In this document: positions 52,552-62,658 of the stretch, one piece after another
Layout of the letters: each line of letters starts with the position of its first letter
Numbering within the stretch: position 1 is the stretch's first letter
Assembly: GCA_009668975.1 (NCBI GenBank)
Contig: SBEG01000003.1
Span: 124,001-188,000, forward strand
DNA: 64,000 bases
Reading direction: 5' to 3'
From: Deltaproteobacteria bacterium
Lineage (GTDB): Bacteria; Desulfobacterota; Desulfuromonadia; Geobacterales; Geobacteraceae
The notes under the pieces: model-generated
The model's database searches: none
Told to the model about the DNA's origin: nothing
Seen by the model: only the letters and a program-made list of their open reading frames with translations
Position numbers and translations under genes: made by a program

Positions 52552-53886
52552 ATGCAACACGAGCTCTATCAGAGAAAACTGGTAACGGCTGAAGAAGCGG
52601 TGAAATCCGTCAAATCCGGCGATTGGGTTGACTACGGTATTTGTGTCGGCCATCCCGTTGTCACGGACACGGCCTTGGCGGCCCGTGCCGGAGAGTTGTC
52701 CGATGTCAAGGTCAGGGGCGGCATCAGCATGTGGATGCCGGCGATCTGCTCCATTCCGGACCCAGGAAACCACTTTACCTGGAACTCCTGGCACTGTACC
52801 GGGGTTGACCGGAAAATAATCGAGATGGGCTGTGGCTACTATTCTCCGATGCGCTATTCGGAATTGCCGGGCATGTACCGGGACAATGTGGAAACCGTGG
52901 ATGTGGCAATGTTTCAGGTGGCTCCCATGGATGAAAAAGGCTACTTCAATTTCGGGCCCCAGTCGTCCCACTTGATGGCGGTCTGCGAAAAGGCCAGGAT
53001 TATCATCGTGGAAGTAAACAGGAATATGCCGCGCTGTCTGGGCGGGTTCGAAGAAGGAATCCATGTATCCCAGGTCGACTTTGTCGTCGAGGGCGATAAT
53101 CCGCCGCTTGCACAGCTGAAGGGTAACGGACTGACCGACGTAGACCGGAAAGTTGCGGAACTGATTGTTGCGGAAATCCCCAACGGCGCCTGCCTGCAGC
53201 TTGGCATCGGGGGGATGCCCAACGCGGTGGGGACCCTGATCGGAGAGTCGGATTTGAAAGACCTGGGTGTGCATACGGAGATGTACGTCGATGCTTTCGT
53301 GGACCTGTCCCGGCAAGGCAAAATTAACGGGTCCCGGAAGAACATCGATCGCTTCCGGCAGGTCTTCGCCTTTGGCGCCGGAACCCAAAAGCTCTACGAC
53401 TTTATTCACGACAATCCGCAGGTCATGAGTTGTCCGGTTGATTACATCAATGATGTCCGCAGGGTGTCCATGATTGATAATTTTATCTCAATCAATAATG
53501 CCGTTGAGGTTGACCTGTTCGGACAGATCTCATCCGAATCATCCGGGACCAAACAGATCAGCGGCACCGGAGGTCAACTCGACTTTGTCATGGGCGCCTA
53601 TCTGTCCAACGGCGGTAAGAGTTTTATCTGTCTTTCCTCCACCTATGGTAAGGCGGGAGAACCAAAATCCCGTATTGTTCCGACCCTTACCCCCGGCAGT
53701 ATCGTGACCGCAAGTCGCAGTTGTGTGCAGTGGGTGGTGACGGAATTCGGCAAGGTCAATCTGAAAGGGCTCAGTACTTGGCAGAGGGCAGAAGCTCTTA
53801 TCTCCATCGCGGATCCCGATTTCCGGGATGACTTGGTCAGGGCGGCGGAAAAGATGAAAATCTGGCGGAACAGCAACCGGATTTGA
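52552..53886 (+). CDS. Acetyl-CoA hydrolase/transferase family CoA-transferase
   Basis: The 444-residue protein belongs to the family of acetate-linked CoA-transferases (butyryl-CoA:acetate, 4-hydroxybutyrate or succinyl-CoA:acetate type). Motifs are the glycine-rich [11 protein letters not shown], the region around the catalytic Glu in [14 protein letters not shown], and the C-terminal [22 protein letters not shown]. It would exchange CoA between acetate and another acyl-CoA. In Geobacter related enzymes link acetate activation to the TCA cycle, but this version resembles the butyrate type more; the substrate is open. It follows the alcohol dehydrogenase and precedes a FIST protein and an acetate permease. 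GAGGGAG lies ten bases before the start. Confidence 0.88.
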   Translation: MQHELYQRKLVTAEEAVKSVKSGDWVDYGICVGHPVVTDTALAARAGELSDVKVRGGISMWMPAICSIPDPGNHFTWNSWHCTGVDRKIIEMGCGYYSPMRYSELPGMYRDNVETVDVAMFQVAPMDEKGYFNFGPQSSHLMAVCEKARIIIVEVNRNMPRCLGGFEEGIHVSQVDFVVEGDNPPLAQLKGNGLTDVDRKVAELIVAEIPNGACLQLGIGGMPNAVGTLIGESDLKDLGVHTEMYVDAFVDLSRQGKINGSRKNIDRFRQVFAFGAGTQKLYDFIHDNPQVMSCPVDYINDVRRVSMIDNFISINNAVEVDLFGQISSESSGTKQISGTGGQLDFVMGAYLSNGGKSFICLSSTYGKAGEPKSRIVPTLTPGSIVTASRSCVQWVVTEFGKVNLKGLSTWQRAEALISIADPDFRDDLVRAAEKMKIWRNSNRI

Positions 53887-53986
53887 TGCAAGTGAAAGCT
53901 CTGAAAGCATCATCCCTGGTAACGTGTCAACTGCGACCCTTTACGGAACCACAGATTCTGTCCCAATACCGAAGGAGGTGGTCGAG

Positions 53987-54175
53987 ATGGCAGGAAAAAT
54001 AAAACAGCTGATCGAAGGGATACTTGCAGAGCGTTCCAAGGGAAACGAGATGCTGGCCAAAGTGGTTAAGACAAAACTTATTCTGAAGGGAATTAATCCC
54101 GACCACTATTCAGACCAGTCTGCTGATGACCCGGCGATAATCAGCAAACTGGAAAATATGCGGCAAAATTCGTAG
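53987..54175 (+). CDS. Small conserved-looking hypothetical protein upstream of the FIST gene
   Basis: I do not recognise the family. The 62-residue product is charged and helical (MAGKIKQLIEGILAERSKGN), with no signal peptide or cysteine. The start at 53987 has an AAGGAGGTGG site eight bases before; a frame opening at 53924 lacks one. It ends 21 bases before the FIST gene. The strong ribosome site and tight spacing suggest a real gene, perhaps a partner of the FIST protein. Confidence 0.65.
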   Translation: MAGKIKQLIEGILAERSKGNEMLAKVVKTKLILKGINPDHYSDQSADDPAIISKLENMRQNS

Positions 54176-54196
54176 CACTGAAACAGGAGACATCCC

Positions 54197-55303
54197 ATGA
54201 CCATTGCAATTGCACGTTCTGAAAAGGGCACAGTGGCTGAGGCAGTGCGTGAATTGATGGACACTTTTGGTTCAGGCACGCTGAAGATGATTATTTACTT
54301 CGCGTCGACAAAATTTGCACCTTCAGAGATAAGCGCAAAAATGCAGTCGGCCTTCCCGTCGACAACGATTTTCGGCTGCTCTTCCGCGGGAGAAATATTT
54401 CAGGGGAAGATGGCGATGGGATCAATTGTTGCCATGGCTTTCGATGATGCTTCGCTCGTGGATGTCAAGGTTGCAGTGGTCAAAAACCTGAGCAGAAAAA
54501 TTGATGTGCGCGATGCCTATCTTTCTTTTGAAAGGCATTTCGGTGAGCCTGTCAACGAGATGAAGCCAGCGAACTATCTCGGTATTGTTCTGGTGGATGG
54601 CATGTGCGGGCGCGAGGAAAGGTTGATGGAAGCTATCGGTGACGGAACGAATGTTCTGTTCATCGGCGGGTCCGCGGGAGACGATCTGAACTTCCAGTCT
54701 ACCCACGTCTACGCCAATGGAAAATCCTATACCGATGCAGCTGTCCTTGCACTCCTCAAGCCAGTTGCGCCCTTCGAACTTGTCAAGACCCAGAGTGTCC
54801 GTGAAATGGGAGTAGAGCTGGTCGTAACCAAAGCGAATGAAGAGCAACGGGAGATCGTCGAATTCAATTACCGGCCGGCCGCGCAAGCTTACGCTGACGC
54901 ATTAGGAGTCTCGGTGCATGAGCTGGCGGCACTTTTTCCCAGCCACCCGCTTGGGCTGGTAATTGATGGAGAACCATACATCCGGAGTCCGAAGCATATT
55001 GCCGGGGGCAGCGTATTCTTCCATTGCAGTTCAGTGGAGGGCATGCCGCTCTCGCTGCTCAAACTGACGAATCTAATTGACGATACCAAGGATACATTGG
55101 CGAGATCGATTGCCAAACTGGGTGGTGTTTCGGGGGTAATTGTCTTTAACTGCGCGCACCGGGCGTTGGAGTTGGAGTACAAACACCTCACGGATACATA
55201 CGGTGCGGTGTTTGCCGAAGTTCCGACAATCGGCTTCAATTCCTACGGAGAACAGTTCATCGGGCATATGAACCAGACTGCTACCATGATTGTATTCAGT
55301 TAG
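54197..55303 (+). CDS. FIST N- and C-domain sensory protein
   Basis: The 368-residue protein has a FIST N domain (about residues 25-200, with TTIFGCSSAGEIF, FIGGSAGDD and DAAVLALL) and a FIST C domain (about 215-350, YRPAAQAYADALGV and GVIVFNCAHRALEL). FIST domains bind small ligands, probably amino acids or similar, and occur in signalling proteins. This one has no attached kinase, cyclase or regulator domain. It contains no membrane segment. It sits in a cluster with a CoA-transferase and an acetate permease. An ACAGGAG site lies before the ATG. Confidence 0.88.
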   Translation: MTIAIARSEKGTVAEAVRELMDTFGSGTLKMIIYFASTKFAPSEISAKMQSAFPSTTIFGCSSAGEIFQGKMAMGSIVAMAFDDASLVDVKVAVVKNLSRKIDVRDAYLSFERHFGEPVNEMKPANYLGIVLVDGMCGREERLMEAIGDGTNVLFIGGSAGDDLNFQSTHVYANGKSYTDAAVLALLKPVAPFELVKTQSVREMGVELVVTKANEEQREIVEFNYRPAAQAYADALGVSVHELAALFPSHPLGLVIDGEPYIRSPKHIAGGSVFFHCSSVEGMPLSLLKLTNLIDDTKDTLARSIAKLGGVSGVIVFNCAHRALELEYKHLTDTYGAVFAEVPTIGFNSYGEQFIGHMNQTATMIVFS

Positions 55304-55313
55304 GAGCCTGAAG

Positions 55314-55406
55314 ATGGGGCTGGCCAACGAAAAAAACTACGCAAATCTTTCCCTTGAGGGCCAGAAAAAACATCGGTTAATAATGAAAGTTACTAAGAAA
55401 AAGTAG
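55314..55406 (+). CDS. Candidate 30-residue basic small protein
   Basis: A short frame begins with ATG at 55314, seven bases after an AGGAG site that overlaps the FIST stop, and encodes 30 residues with a strongly basic C-terminus (MKVTKKK). It ends 19 bases before the acetate permease. The good ribosome site and position support translation, but the short length means it could be chance or a leader peptide. Confidence 0.35.
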   Translation: MGLANEKNYANLSLEGQKKHRLIMKVTKKK

Positions 55407-55425
55407 AGAGAAAAGGAGCTAAGCT

Positions 55426-56073
55426 ATGGCGGGACAAGAACAGGGAAATCCGGCGGTTGTAGGATTGGCAGGATTTGGTTTGACGACGTTGCTTTTGCAG
55501 TTTCATAATCTTGGCTGGTGCGGAACAGGGGTTGTGTTCTGCACGGCAATCATCCTGGGCGGGGGCGCTCAACTGGTAGCCGGTTTTCAGGAATTCCGCT
55601 GCGGCAACAACTTCGGTTACAGCGCATTTACGGTCTTTGGAGCGTTCTGGCTTTCCTTGGGGTTGATCTGGCTGATTATGGACCTGCAGGGATCGCCCGG
55701 TTCTTTTGTCGGCAACCATCTACGGGTTACCCCTCAAGATATCGGAATGTTCCTGTTGGCCTTTACGCTGTATGCCGGGATCATGTGGGTTGCCTCGCTG
55801 AGAATCAGCTCTATGATGGCCTTTACCTTTACCACGGTACTATTCGGTTTTATCGGACTTGATCTGATATTTCTGGCTGGTCTGAAGTGGCTCATGCCCT
55901 TTGTTGCCGTGGATCTGATCATCTGTGCACTCTCAGCCTGGTACATGATGGCACATATCATCTTCCTGCAGGTATTCGGAAGTGATCTCCTGCCGGTGGG
56001 GAAGCCATGGATCGGTTGTGTGAAAACTTCAGAGAATTGTGATGTCACTGTTTGTGGAACCGCTGCGGGGTGA
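55426..56073 (+). CDS. Acetate uptake transporter of the GPR1/FUN34/SatP family
   Basis: The 215-residue inner-membrane protein has the family signature NPAVVGLAGFGLTTLLLQ at the N-terminus (NPAPLGL in most members) and six predicted helices. SatP-type proteins transport acetate and succinate with protons. The GGGAQLVAGFQEF and FGAFWLSLGLIW stretches match helices 2 and 3. The C-terminal 25 residues add cysteines (IGCVKTSENCDVTVCG). An AAGGAGCT site precedes the ATG. With the upstream CoA-transferase it fits acetate uptake and activation. It converges with yggS on the other strand; no clear terminator was seen between them. Confidence 0.9.
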   Translation: MAGQEQGNPAVVGLAGFGLTTLLLQFHNLGWCGTGVVFCTAIILGGGAQLVAGFQEFRCGNNFGYSAFTVFGAFWLSLGLIWLIMDLQGSPGSFVGNHLRVTPQDIGMFLLAFTLYAGIMWVASLRISSMMAFTFTTVLFGFIGLDLIFLAGLKWLMPFVAVDLIICALSAWYMMAHIIFLQVFGSDLLPVGKPWIGCVKTSENCDVTVCGTAAG

Positions 56074-56103
56074 TTCTGCTGGGAGAAACGGCGCGCTGAT
56101 GGG

Positions 56104-56796
56104 TTAGGGGTAATAGCGCTCACCAAAGATCGCGGAGCCAACACGCACCAGCGTGGCTCCTTCCTCAATGGCAACTTCGAAATCCCCGGACATGCCCATG
56201 GAGAGTTCTTCCATGGTGATTCCGGGGATTTTTTCCGCCGCGAGCAGGCCGGAAAGTTTTTTCAGTTCCCGAAAATAAGGTCGAGCCCGCTCCGGTTCAT
56301 CGAAGAATGGCGGCATGGTCATGAGTCCCTTTACCCGGAGGTGGGGAAGGAGAGCGACTTCCCGGGCCAGTTGAAACAGCTCTTCTGCGGAAGTCCCGGA
56401 TTTTGTTGTCTCCCCCGAAATGTTTACCTGGAGAAGGATATCGCAAACTTTATCGACTTTCCCCCATTGACGATCGATTTCCTGTGCCAGAGATAGGCGG
56501 TCCACCGAGTGGATAAGTCGGGTGAGACCCGCAAGGTACTTTACCTTATTGGACTGAAGAGAGCCGATGAAGTGCCATTCCACGGATTCGGGGAGCTTCT
56601 GCGCTTTTTCCAGGAACTCCTGGACATAGTTTTCACCGAAAAACTGTTGGCCTGCTTCCAGGGCGGCTTTGACAGCTTCTGTAGGCTGGGTTTTCGAGAC
56701 GGCGACGAGTTTAACCGAATCGGCGTTCCGGCCGGAACGTTGTGCCGCGCTGATGATACTGTCCTGGATATGCTTCAGATTCTCGGCGATCGACAT
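56104..56796 (-). CDS. YggS-family PLP-binding protein
   Basis: YggS/PLPBP proteins bind pyridoxal phosphate and help keep B6 and amino acid pools balanced; no catalytic activity is known. The 230-residue protein has the PLP lysine Lys35 in LVAVSKTQPTE, GENYVQEF, WHFIGSLQSNKVKYL, HSVDRLSLA, KGLMTMPP and the C-terminal LSMGMSGDFEVAIEEGATLVRVGSAIFG. AGGGG precedes the ATG. It is the last gene of a minus-strand run (ybgF to yggS), 11 bases after maf. Confidence 0.95.
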   Translation of the reverse strand: MSIAENLKHIQDSIISAAQRSGRNADSVKLVAVSKTQPTEAVKAALEAGQQFFGENYVQEFLEKAQKLPESVEWHFIGSLQSNKVKYLAGLTRLIHSVDRLSLAQEIDRQWGKVDKVCDILLQVNISGETTKSGTSAEELFQLAREVALLPHLRVKGLMTMPPFFDEPERARPYFRELKKLSGLLAAEKIPGITMEELSMGMSGDFEVAIEEGATLVRVGSAIFGERYYP

Positions 56797-56807
56797 AAGA
56801 TACCCCT

Positions 56808-57392
56808 TTAGCCCAAGGCTCCGAGTGTCCGGAGCGCCTCCAGCACCTCGCAGAGCGGCAGCCCAACCACGTTGGTGTAGGATCCTTCGATTTTCCTGAT
56901 CATGTGGGCGGCGTCACCCTGGATTGCGTAGGCCCCGGCCTTGTCGAACGGGCAGCCGCTGGCAATATACGTGTGGATTTCGTCGTCACGCAACTCTTTG
57001 AAATACACCAGGGTCTTTACCGCTGCGGTGATTTCGGCGTTGGAAATGCTGTCGATGACGGAGAAGCCGGTAATAACCTGGTGAACCTTTCCGGAGAGCT
57101 TGCGAAGCATCCGTTCCGCATCCGCGGCATCCTGCGGTTTACCCATGATCTCATCTTCACTGACTACGATGGTGTCGGCGCCGATAAAGAATCGGCCGTT
57201 GCCGAGTGTGGCCACGTCTCGGGCCTTGTCCCTGGCCAGGCGCATGGCATGGTCTTCCGGCGCTTCGTCCGGGAGCAGCACCTCATCAATGCCACTGGGC
57301 CGCACGGAAACCGGAATGCCGGCGGATTGCAGGAGTTCCACCCGGCGTGGTGAAGCGGACGCCAGGACGATAGTGGCTGAAGCTGTCATCAT
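56808..57392 (-). CDS. maf: Maf/YceF-family nucleotide pyrophosphatase
   Basis: Maf proteins hydrolyse nucleoside triphosphates, often dTTP/UTP or modified nucleotides. The 194-residue protein has IVLASASPRRVELLQ at the N-terminus, FIGADTIVV and GYAIQG-type AYAIQGDAA, and GLPLCEVLEAL at the end. It starts MM; ATG 57392 overlaps the stop of the upstream small membrane protein gene (ATGA), while ATG 57389 has better ribosome-site spacing. Which nucleotide is used cannot be told. Confidence 0.93.
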   Translation of the reverse strand: MMTASATIVLASASPRRVELLQSAGIPVSVRPSGIDEVLLPDEAPEDHAMRLARDKARDVATLGNGRFFIGADTIVVSEDEIMGKPQDAADAERMLRKLSGKVHQVITGFSVIDSISNAEITAAVKTLVYFKELRDDEIHTYIASGCPFDKAGAYAIQGDAAHMIRKIEGSYTNVVGLPLCEVLEALRTLGALG

Positions 57393-57619
57393 TTCTCCGT
57401 AGTTTGGTCTTCAGAAGTATTCTGGAGTTTGCGTTTGCGGCGGAAAACGAAGGCCAGCAGCGTGCCGCCAAGGATGACCACGCCGAGAGAAAGTCTGAGC
57501 AGGTCTCTCGTGATGATGCCTGACACCAGTGAAAGGAAACCCATGAGAATGAGCAGTGCCTCCAGAGAAAAAAGCCTGCCGATCAACGATATTTCCTGTT
57601 TCTGTTTATCACTGTCCAT
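57389..57619 (-). CDS. Small two-helix membrane protein
   Basis: I do not recognise the family. The 76-residue product has two predicted membrane helices (about residues 20-38 and 43-62) and a basic, then polar tail (FRRKRKLQNTSEDQ). The start at 57619 follows an AAAGGTG site; an in-frame opening 49 codons further up would overlap trmFO and is unlikely. Its stop overlaps the start of maf, so the two are coupled. Confidence 0.65.
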   Translation of the reverse strand: MDSDKQKQEISLIGRLFSLEALLILMGFLSLVSGIITRDLLRLSLGVVILGGTLLAFVFRRKRKLQNTSEDQTTEK

Positions 57620-57698
57620 CTGTGGCACCTTTCTTTGGACTGGCGGCTGATTGTGAAAGATGTCGCGCGACTGCCGTACCGCACCCAAACGTTTTAAC

Positions 57699-59042
57699 TC
57701 AGGAAGATGCGCGTTCCGGATTGCGGGGCAGCGACGTCTGCCATCTTTCCAGGTCAACAAGGGCACGTTCGGCCAGTCGTTGCCGGCGTTCGGATTTCTT
57801 CATTTTGCCGGTGATGGCGGGGAACAGGCCGTAGTTCACGTTCATGGGCTGGAAATGCTGGGGGTCCGCTTCCGTAATATGTTGTACCAAGGCGCCGTGA
57901 GCAATTGTTGCGGGGGGAATCGGAATCACGGTGTCAGGACCATGCAGAGCCAGAAGTGCGGCGTTTATACCGGCCAGAAATCCCGTTGCCGCGGACTCCA
58001 CATAGCCCTCGACGCCGGTAATCTGTCCGGCGAAGAGAATCCGCGGTTCCGACAGCATCTGCAGCGACTTGGTCAGGATGCGCGGTGCATTGATGAAGGT
58101 ATTGCGGTGCATGGAGCCGAGGCGGACGAATTCCGCCTGCTGGAGCCCGGGAATCATCCGGAAGATTCTCTTTTGCTCCGGATAGGTGAGTTTCGTCTGG
58201 AAGCCGACCAGGTTGTACATGGTCGCTTCCCTGTTTTCCATGCGCAGCTGAACAACAGCGTGCGGTTCCTTGCCGGTGCGCGGATCAACGAGCCCGACCG
58301 GTTTCATCGGGCCGAAGCGGAGAGTGTCCGGACCTCGTGAGGCAATTTCCTCCACCGGCATGCAGCCTTCGAAGTGGATCAACTTCTCGAAATCCCGCGT
58401 GGGCACCTTGTCGCCGGCCAGCAGTTCGGTGATGAAGTCCTCGTACTCCTCCTTGGTCATGGGGCAGTTGAGGTAATCATCCCCATCACCCTTGCCGTAA
58501 CGGGAGGCACGGAAAACCGTATTCATATCAACCGATTCGGCCGAGACGATCGGTGCGATGGCGTCGTAGAAATAGAGGTAGGGACCGGTCAGGTTGCTGA
58601 TGGCACGGGCCAGCGGCTCGCTGGTGAGCGGCCCGGAAGCAATGATGACGATACCTTTTTCCGGAATTTCAGTGACCTCTTCCCGAACCAGGGTGATCAG
58701 CGGATGGTTTTCGATCTTCTCCGTAACGAAACGGGAAAAAAGGTCCCGATCCACTGCCAGTGCGCCTCCGGCAGGAACCCGGGTGGCATCCGCCGCCGTC
58801 ATGAACAGGGTGCCGAGCCTGCGCATCTCCTCTTTGAGCAGGCCGACGGCGTTTTCCAGGCCTGCGCCACGCAGGGAGTTGGAACAAACCAGTTCCGCAA
58901 GGGAGGTCAGAGCATGGGCCTCGGAAAAACGCTGCGGCTTCATCTCGATCAGGGTGACCGCGATGCCGAGGTTTGCCGCTTGCCAGGCTGCTTCACAGCC
59001 GGCAAGGCCGCCGCCGATGATGGTAATTCCCTGAGGGGTCAC
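57699..59042 (-). CDS. trmFO: Methylenetetrahydrofolate-tRNA-(uracil-5-)-methyltransferase TrmFO
   Basis: TrmFO is a folate- and FAD-dependent enzyme that makes ribothymidine at position 54 of tRNA. The 447-residue protein has the FAD motif [37 protein letters not shown], the catalytic-cysteine region [22 protein letters not shown], and [17 protein letters not shown]. The start is GTG (59042), overlapping the topA stop (GTGA), and topA-trmFO (formerly gid) adjacency is common in bacteria. All motifs are intact. Confidence 0.97.
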   Translation of the reverse strand: MTPQGITIIGGGLAGCEAAWQAANLGIAVTLIEMKPQRFSEAHALTSLAELVCSNSLRGAGLENAVGLLKEEMRRLGTLFMTAADATRVPAGGALAVDRDLFSRFVTEKIENHPLITLVREEVTEIPEKGIVIIASGPLTSEPLARAISNLTGPYLYFYDAIAPIVSAESVDMNTVFRASRYGKGDGDDYLNCPMTKEEYEDFITELLAGDKVPTRDFEKLIHFEGCMPVEEIASRGPDTLRFGPMKPVGLVDPRTGKEPHAVVQLRMENREATMYNLVGFQTKLTYPEQKRIFRMIPGLQQAEFVRLGSMHRNTFINAPRILTKSLQMLSEPRILFAGQITGVEGYVESAATGFLAGINAALLALHGPDTVIPIPPATIAHGALVQHITEADPQHFQPMNVNYGLFPAITGKMKKSERRQRLAERALVDLERWQTSLPRNPERASS

Positions 59043-61312
59043 TCTTCTTTACCCCCGCTTTCCGGCATTTCCTTGAATTCGCATTTCGGGCACTTGAGGA
59101 AGGCGCCCTGACGTTTGTACACCTTCTGCGCCATTACTGGGAAGCCGCACTGCGGGCATGGTTTCGCCACCGGCGGATCCCAGAGGGCGAATTTGCATTC
59201 CGGATAGCGACTGCAGGAATAGAAAAATTTACCGTAACGGGATTTCTTTTCCGTCAATTCCCCTTTTTCGCATTCGGGACAGGTGACACCGGTACCTCTC
59301 GGCTTGACCAAAGGCTGATTGTTCTTGCATTCCGGATACCCCGAGCAGGCCAGGAATTTGCCGAAACGGCCATCCTTGATCAGCATCGGCTTGCCGCATT
59401 TTTCACACATCTCCTCGGAGAAAACCGGTTCCTCCGGTTCGCCCTGCGCACCCTTGTCCATGGCGCGCGTGTAGCGACAACCGTCCTGGTAGCCGGAGCA
59501 GGCAATGAACTTGCCCATTTTTCCCAGTTTTTCCACCAGAGGCTTGCCGCACTCGGGGCAGTTTTCGCCGATTTCCTTCACCCGCCGGGGTTCACTGAGC
59601 TTTTCCTGGAGCTGGCTGGTGAAAGGTCCCCAGAACTCGCGCAGTAGCTGTTTCCATTCCTTTTCGCCGCGGGATACCTGGTCCAGTTCTTCTTCAAGGC
59701 CCGCGGTGAAATTGTAATCCACATATTTGGGGAAATCTTCGGTCAAGAGGTCATTGACCACCATGCCGGTGTCCTGGGGGAAAAAGCGTTTCTTGTCCAG
59801 TACTGCATATTTTCGCTCGATGAGAGTGTTGAGAATGCTTGCATAGGTGGAAGGGCGGCCGATGCCGTATTCCTCCAGGGTCTTCACCAGGGTTGCTTCC
59901 GTGTAGCGAGGCGGCGGCTGGGTAAAATGCTGCTCGGGGATGACGTCAAGGAGCGACAGTGCCTCCCCTTCCTCGAGAGGGGGGAGAATGCCTTCCTTTT
60001 CTTCCAATTCGTCGTCCTTGCCTTCTATGTAGAGTTTCATGAAACCGGGAAAGCGGATCACGCTCCCGGCGGCCCGGAAGAGTGTGCCGCTGCCGGCGCT
60101 GATGTCGACCGAGGTCTGGTCGAGCAGTGCAACGGTCATCTGGCAGGCCAGGGTGCGCTTCCAGATCAGGTCATACAGTTTGAACTGGTCCGGGGTGAGG
60201 TGCTTCTTCAGTTCGGTCGGTGTCTTGGATAGGTAGGTGGGCCGGATCGCCTCATGGGCCTCCTGGGCATTTTTCGATCTATTCTTGAAGTGCCGGGGTT
60301 TTTCCAGGGCATATTCGGCGCCGAAGAGGGAGGTAATCACCTCCTGGGCTTCAGTGAGTGCCTGGGAAGAAAGATTGACACTGTCGGTACGCATATAGGT
60401 AATGAGGCCGACCGCCCCATCGGCGCCGATTTCAATACCTTCATAGAGTTTCTGCGCCGTGGACATGGTCTTCTTTGCCGAGAAGCCAAGTTTTCGTGCC
60501 GCTTCCTGCTGGAGAGTCGAGGTGGTGAATGGCGGCGAAGGGTTGCGCTTCTTTTCGCTCTTCGTGACCTTCTCGACCCGGCAGGTCTGACCGAGAATTG
60601 CCTTTTTTATGCTGTCAGCCGTTGTCTGATCGGGGATGTCGAATTTTCCGAGTTTCTTGCCAGCGAAAGTGATGAGATTGGCCTTGAAATTCTGGCCGGC
60701 GTTCTTCTCCAGGTTTGCTCCAACCGTCCAGTATTCCTGCTCCACGAACGCGGCGATCTCTTTTTCCCGCTCGCAGATCAAGCGGAGAGCCACTGATTGC
60801 ACGCGCCCTGCGGAGAGACCGTAGCGGATCTTTTTCCAGAGGAAGGGCGAAAGATTGAAACCAACGAGATAGTCGAGAATCGAGCGTGCCTGTTGGGCAT
60901 CAACCAGTTCCAGTGCAATATCACGTGGGTGTTTGACGGCATGGATGATTGCATCCTTGGTGATCTCGTGGAATACGACCCGTTTTATTTCAAGTTTGGA
61001 CTTTTTCGAATCAACGCCCAGTGCCGCAAGCAGATGCCAGGAAATGGCTTCTCCCTCACGGTCGGGGTCAGTCGCGAGCAGCAGCGAGCTGGAGTTTTTC
61101 AATTCCTTTTTGATCGCCTGAATATGTTTCGTGCTTTCGGGCAGCACCGCATACTTCGGCTCAAAGTCATTTTCTATGTCGACCGAGCCCTGTTTGCTGG
61201 GAAGAGCTCGAACATGACCATAGGAGGCCAGGACCTTGTAGTCCGCACCGAGGAATTTTTCAATTGTTCGTGCTTTTGCGGGTGATTCGACGATCACGAG
61301 TTTCTGGGACAT
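59039..61312 (-). CDS. topA: DNA topoisomerase I
   Basis: TopA relaxes negatively supercoiled DNA. The 757-residue type IA enzyme has the TOPRIM domain ([31 protein letters not shown]), the active-site Tyr306 in [10 protein letters not shown] and [12 protein letters not shown]. The C-terminus has four zinc-ribbon-like Cys4 modules (starting CPEC, CEKC, CPEC, CPQC) that bind single-stranded DNA. Start ATG 61312 with GGTGA upstream. A 211-base gap with a small palindrome separates it from dprA; trmFO follows with a four-base overlap. Confidence 0.97.
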   Translation of the reverse strand: MSQKLVIVESPAKARTIEKFLGADYKVLASYGHVRALPSKQGSVDIENDFEPKYAVLPESTKHIQAIKKELKNSSSLLLATDPDREGEAISWHLLAALGVDSKKSKLEIKRVVFHEITKDAIIHAVKHPRDIALELVDAQQARSILDYLVGFNLSPFLWKKIRYGLSAGRVQSVALRLICEREKEIAAFVEQEYWTVGANLEKNAGQNFKANLITFAGKKLGKFDIPDQTTADSIKKAILGQTCRVEKVTKSEKKRNPSPPFTTSTLQQEAARKLGFSAKKTMSTAQKLYEGIEIGADGAVGLITYMRTDSVNLSSQALTEAQEVITSLFGAEYALEKPRHFKNRSKNAQEAHEAIRPTYLSKTPTELKKHLTPDQFKLYDLIWKRTLACQMTVALLDQTSVDISAGSGTLFRAAGSVIRFPGFMKLYIEGKDDELEEKEGILPPLEEGEALSLLDVIPEQHFTQPPPRYTEATLVKTLEEYGIGRPSTYASILNTLIERKYAVLDKKRFFPQDTGMVVNDLLTEDFPKYVDYNFTAGLEEELDQVSRGEKEWKQLLREFWGPFTSQLQEKLSEPRRVKEIGENCPECGKPLVEKLGKMGKFIACSGYQDGCRYTRAMDKGAQGEPEEPVFSEEMCEKCGKPMLIKDGRFGKFLACSGYPECKNNQPLVKPRGTGVTCPECEKGELTEKKSRYGKFFYSCSRYPECKFALWDPPVAKPCPQCGFPVMAQKVYKRQGAFLKCPKCEFKEMPESGGKEE

Positions 61313-61523
61313 ATTTCACCATGAATAAGTTAGAGAAGAGGATTAAATAACTTCCTATAGCAAGAATCTAACACGTATATTTGGAATTTGAAGAAGGAAG
61401 CGTGAAAAAAGGCTTCATCATTGATGATGAAAGTTGGTCCTTCCCGTGATACCGTGATTCGCTCTGGAGTTTTGCCTGAAGTATACACCAGGACAAAAAG
61501 GATATTTATCGGTAATGGCTGGA

Positions 61524-62603
61524 TTATGCAAGCAGAAAGTGTTTTCCGGGGAGTTGCGTGATGATGCCATTCAGTTCCAGGCGCAGTAAAATAGCGGAAA
61601 CTTCAGCCACTGTCAACGCGCTTCTTGCCGCGATTTCATCAATATGCAGGGTGGATGTCGAGAACAGGGAGTATATTACCGCTTCCTGCGGTGAAAAAGT
61701 GACTCTGGTCACAGAGGTGCCTGGCGCGCTTTCTCCGCGATGCTGCGGCAGGTCTTCCAGGATGTCCGCAACCGTTTCCACCAGTTTTGCACCCTGTTTG
61801 ATAAGCCGATTGGTTCCCCGGCTGTTTGTTGAGTGAATGTTTCCGGGGATCGCATAGACGTCCCGTCCCTGTTCCAAGGCGCATTGCGCAGTGATAAGCG
61901 AGCCGCTGCCTTCTGCCGCTTCGACAACCAGTATTCCGCTGGAAATGCCGCTGATGATCCGGTTGCGTCGCGGAAAATTTTCGGCAAGGGGCACTGTGCC
62001 CATGGGAAACTCGGAGAGGAGAGCCCCACGGGATGCCATTTCGGCAAAAAGTGACCGGTTCTCCCGTGGATAGATGACGTCGATTCCGCAGCCCAGGACT
62101 CCGATGGTTATCCCTTGCTCCAGCAGTGCGCCCCGGTGTGCTGCCGCGTCGACGCCACGCGCCATACCCGAGACAACGGTGATGCCCTGACAGGCAAGTT
62201 CACGGGCCAATTTCTGGGTTGTCGCAATGCCGTACCCCGATGCCTGGCGGGATCCGACAATGCCGATTGCCGTAGCGGTGTTCTCCAAGGTGCCTTTCAC
62301 GTAGAGGTAGGGGGGCGGATCAGGCAGATGGCGAAGCAGTCGCGGGTACTCGGGGTTCTGGAGCGTGACAATTCTCGCGCTGTTTTTCCGGGTAGTCTCC
62401 CACTCTTTTTTCGCCCAGTCACTGCCGTCATGTGTCAGTACCGACGCCACAACCGCGGCAGGGATGCCCTTGACCGCCGCCAGTTCGGATTCGGACGCCG
62501 ACAGTACCTTCTCCGGAGTGCCGAAGTGCTCGAGCAATCGTCGAAAGGCGACGTTTCCCACCAGGGGAACATTTTTCAGCGCAAGCCAGTAGATTTCGTC
62601 CAT
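61524..62603 (-). CDS. dprA: DNA-processing protein DprA
   Basis: DprA loads RecA on incoming single-stranded DNA during natural transformation. The 359-residue protein has an N-terminal helical region (LLEHFGTPEKVLSASESELAAVKGI), the Rossmann-like core (GIVGSRQASGYG, VSGMARGVDAAAH, LGCGIDVIYP, GSLITAQCALEQGRDVYAIPG) and a C-terminal winged helix (LHIDEIAARSALTVAEVSAILLRLELNGII). ATG 62603 gives the usual N-terminus but has a weak ribosome site; the TTG at 62648 would lie in the terminator of the preceding gene and is rejected. With pilus genes in the same window, DNA uptake is conceivable, but dprA is widespread. Confidence 0.94.
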   Translation of the reverse strand: MDEIYWLALKNVPLVGNVAFRRLLEHFGTPEKVLSASESELAAVKGIPAAVVASVLTHDGSDWAKKEWETTRKNSARIVTLQNPEYPRLLRHLPDPPPYLYVKGTLENTATAIGIVGSRQASGYGIATTQKLARELACQGITVVSGMARGVDAAAHRGALLEQGITIGVLGCGIDVIYPRENRSLFAEMASRGALLSEFPMGTVPLAENFPRRNRIISGISSGILVVEAAEGSGSLITAQCALEQGRDVYAIPGNIHSTNSRGTNRLIKQGAKLVETVADILEDLPQHRGESAPGTSVTRVTFSPQEAVIYSLFSTSTLHIDEIAARSALTVAEVSAILLRLELNGIITQLPGKHFLLA

Positions 62604-62614
62604 AGAGTAGACAT

Positions 62615-62645
62615 GAAAAAGGGACCGGCCAGTTGGCCGATCCCT
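62615..62645 (-). terminator. Terminator of the LysM gene (minus strand)
   Basis: Read on the minus strand, GGGATCGGCC pairs with GGCCGGTCCC (ten pairs, one G-T) around a four-base loop and is followed by five T. It ends the LysM gene just before dprA. Confidence 0.85.
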
Positions 62646-62658
62646 CAAAATCGGGGAG

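Noticed and set aside
61414-61431. Palindrome TTCATCAT-TG-ATGATGAA between dprA and topA
   Set aside because: It is short, AT-rich, lacks a T run and has no placed promoter, so no function could be supported.
62604-62648. Longer DprA starting at TTG 62648
   Set aside because: The extra codons coincide with the rho-independent terminator of the LysM gene.
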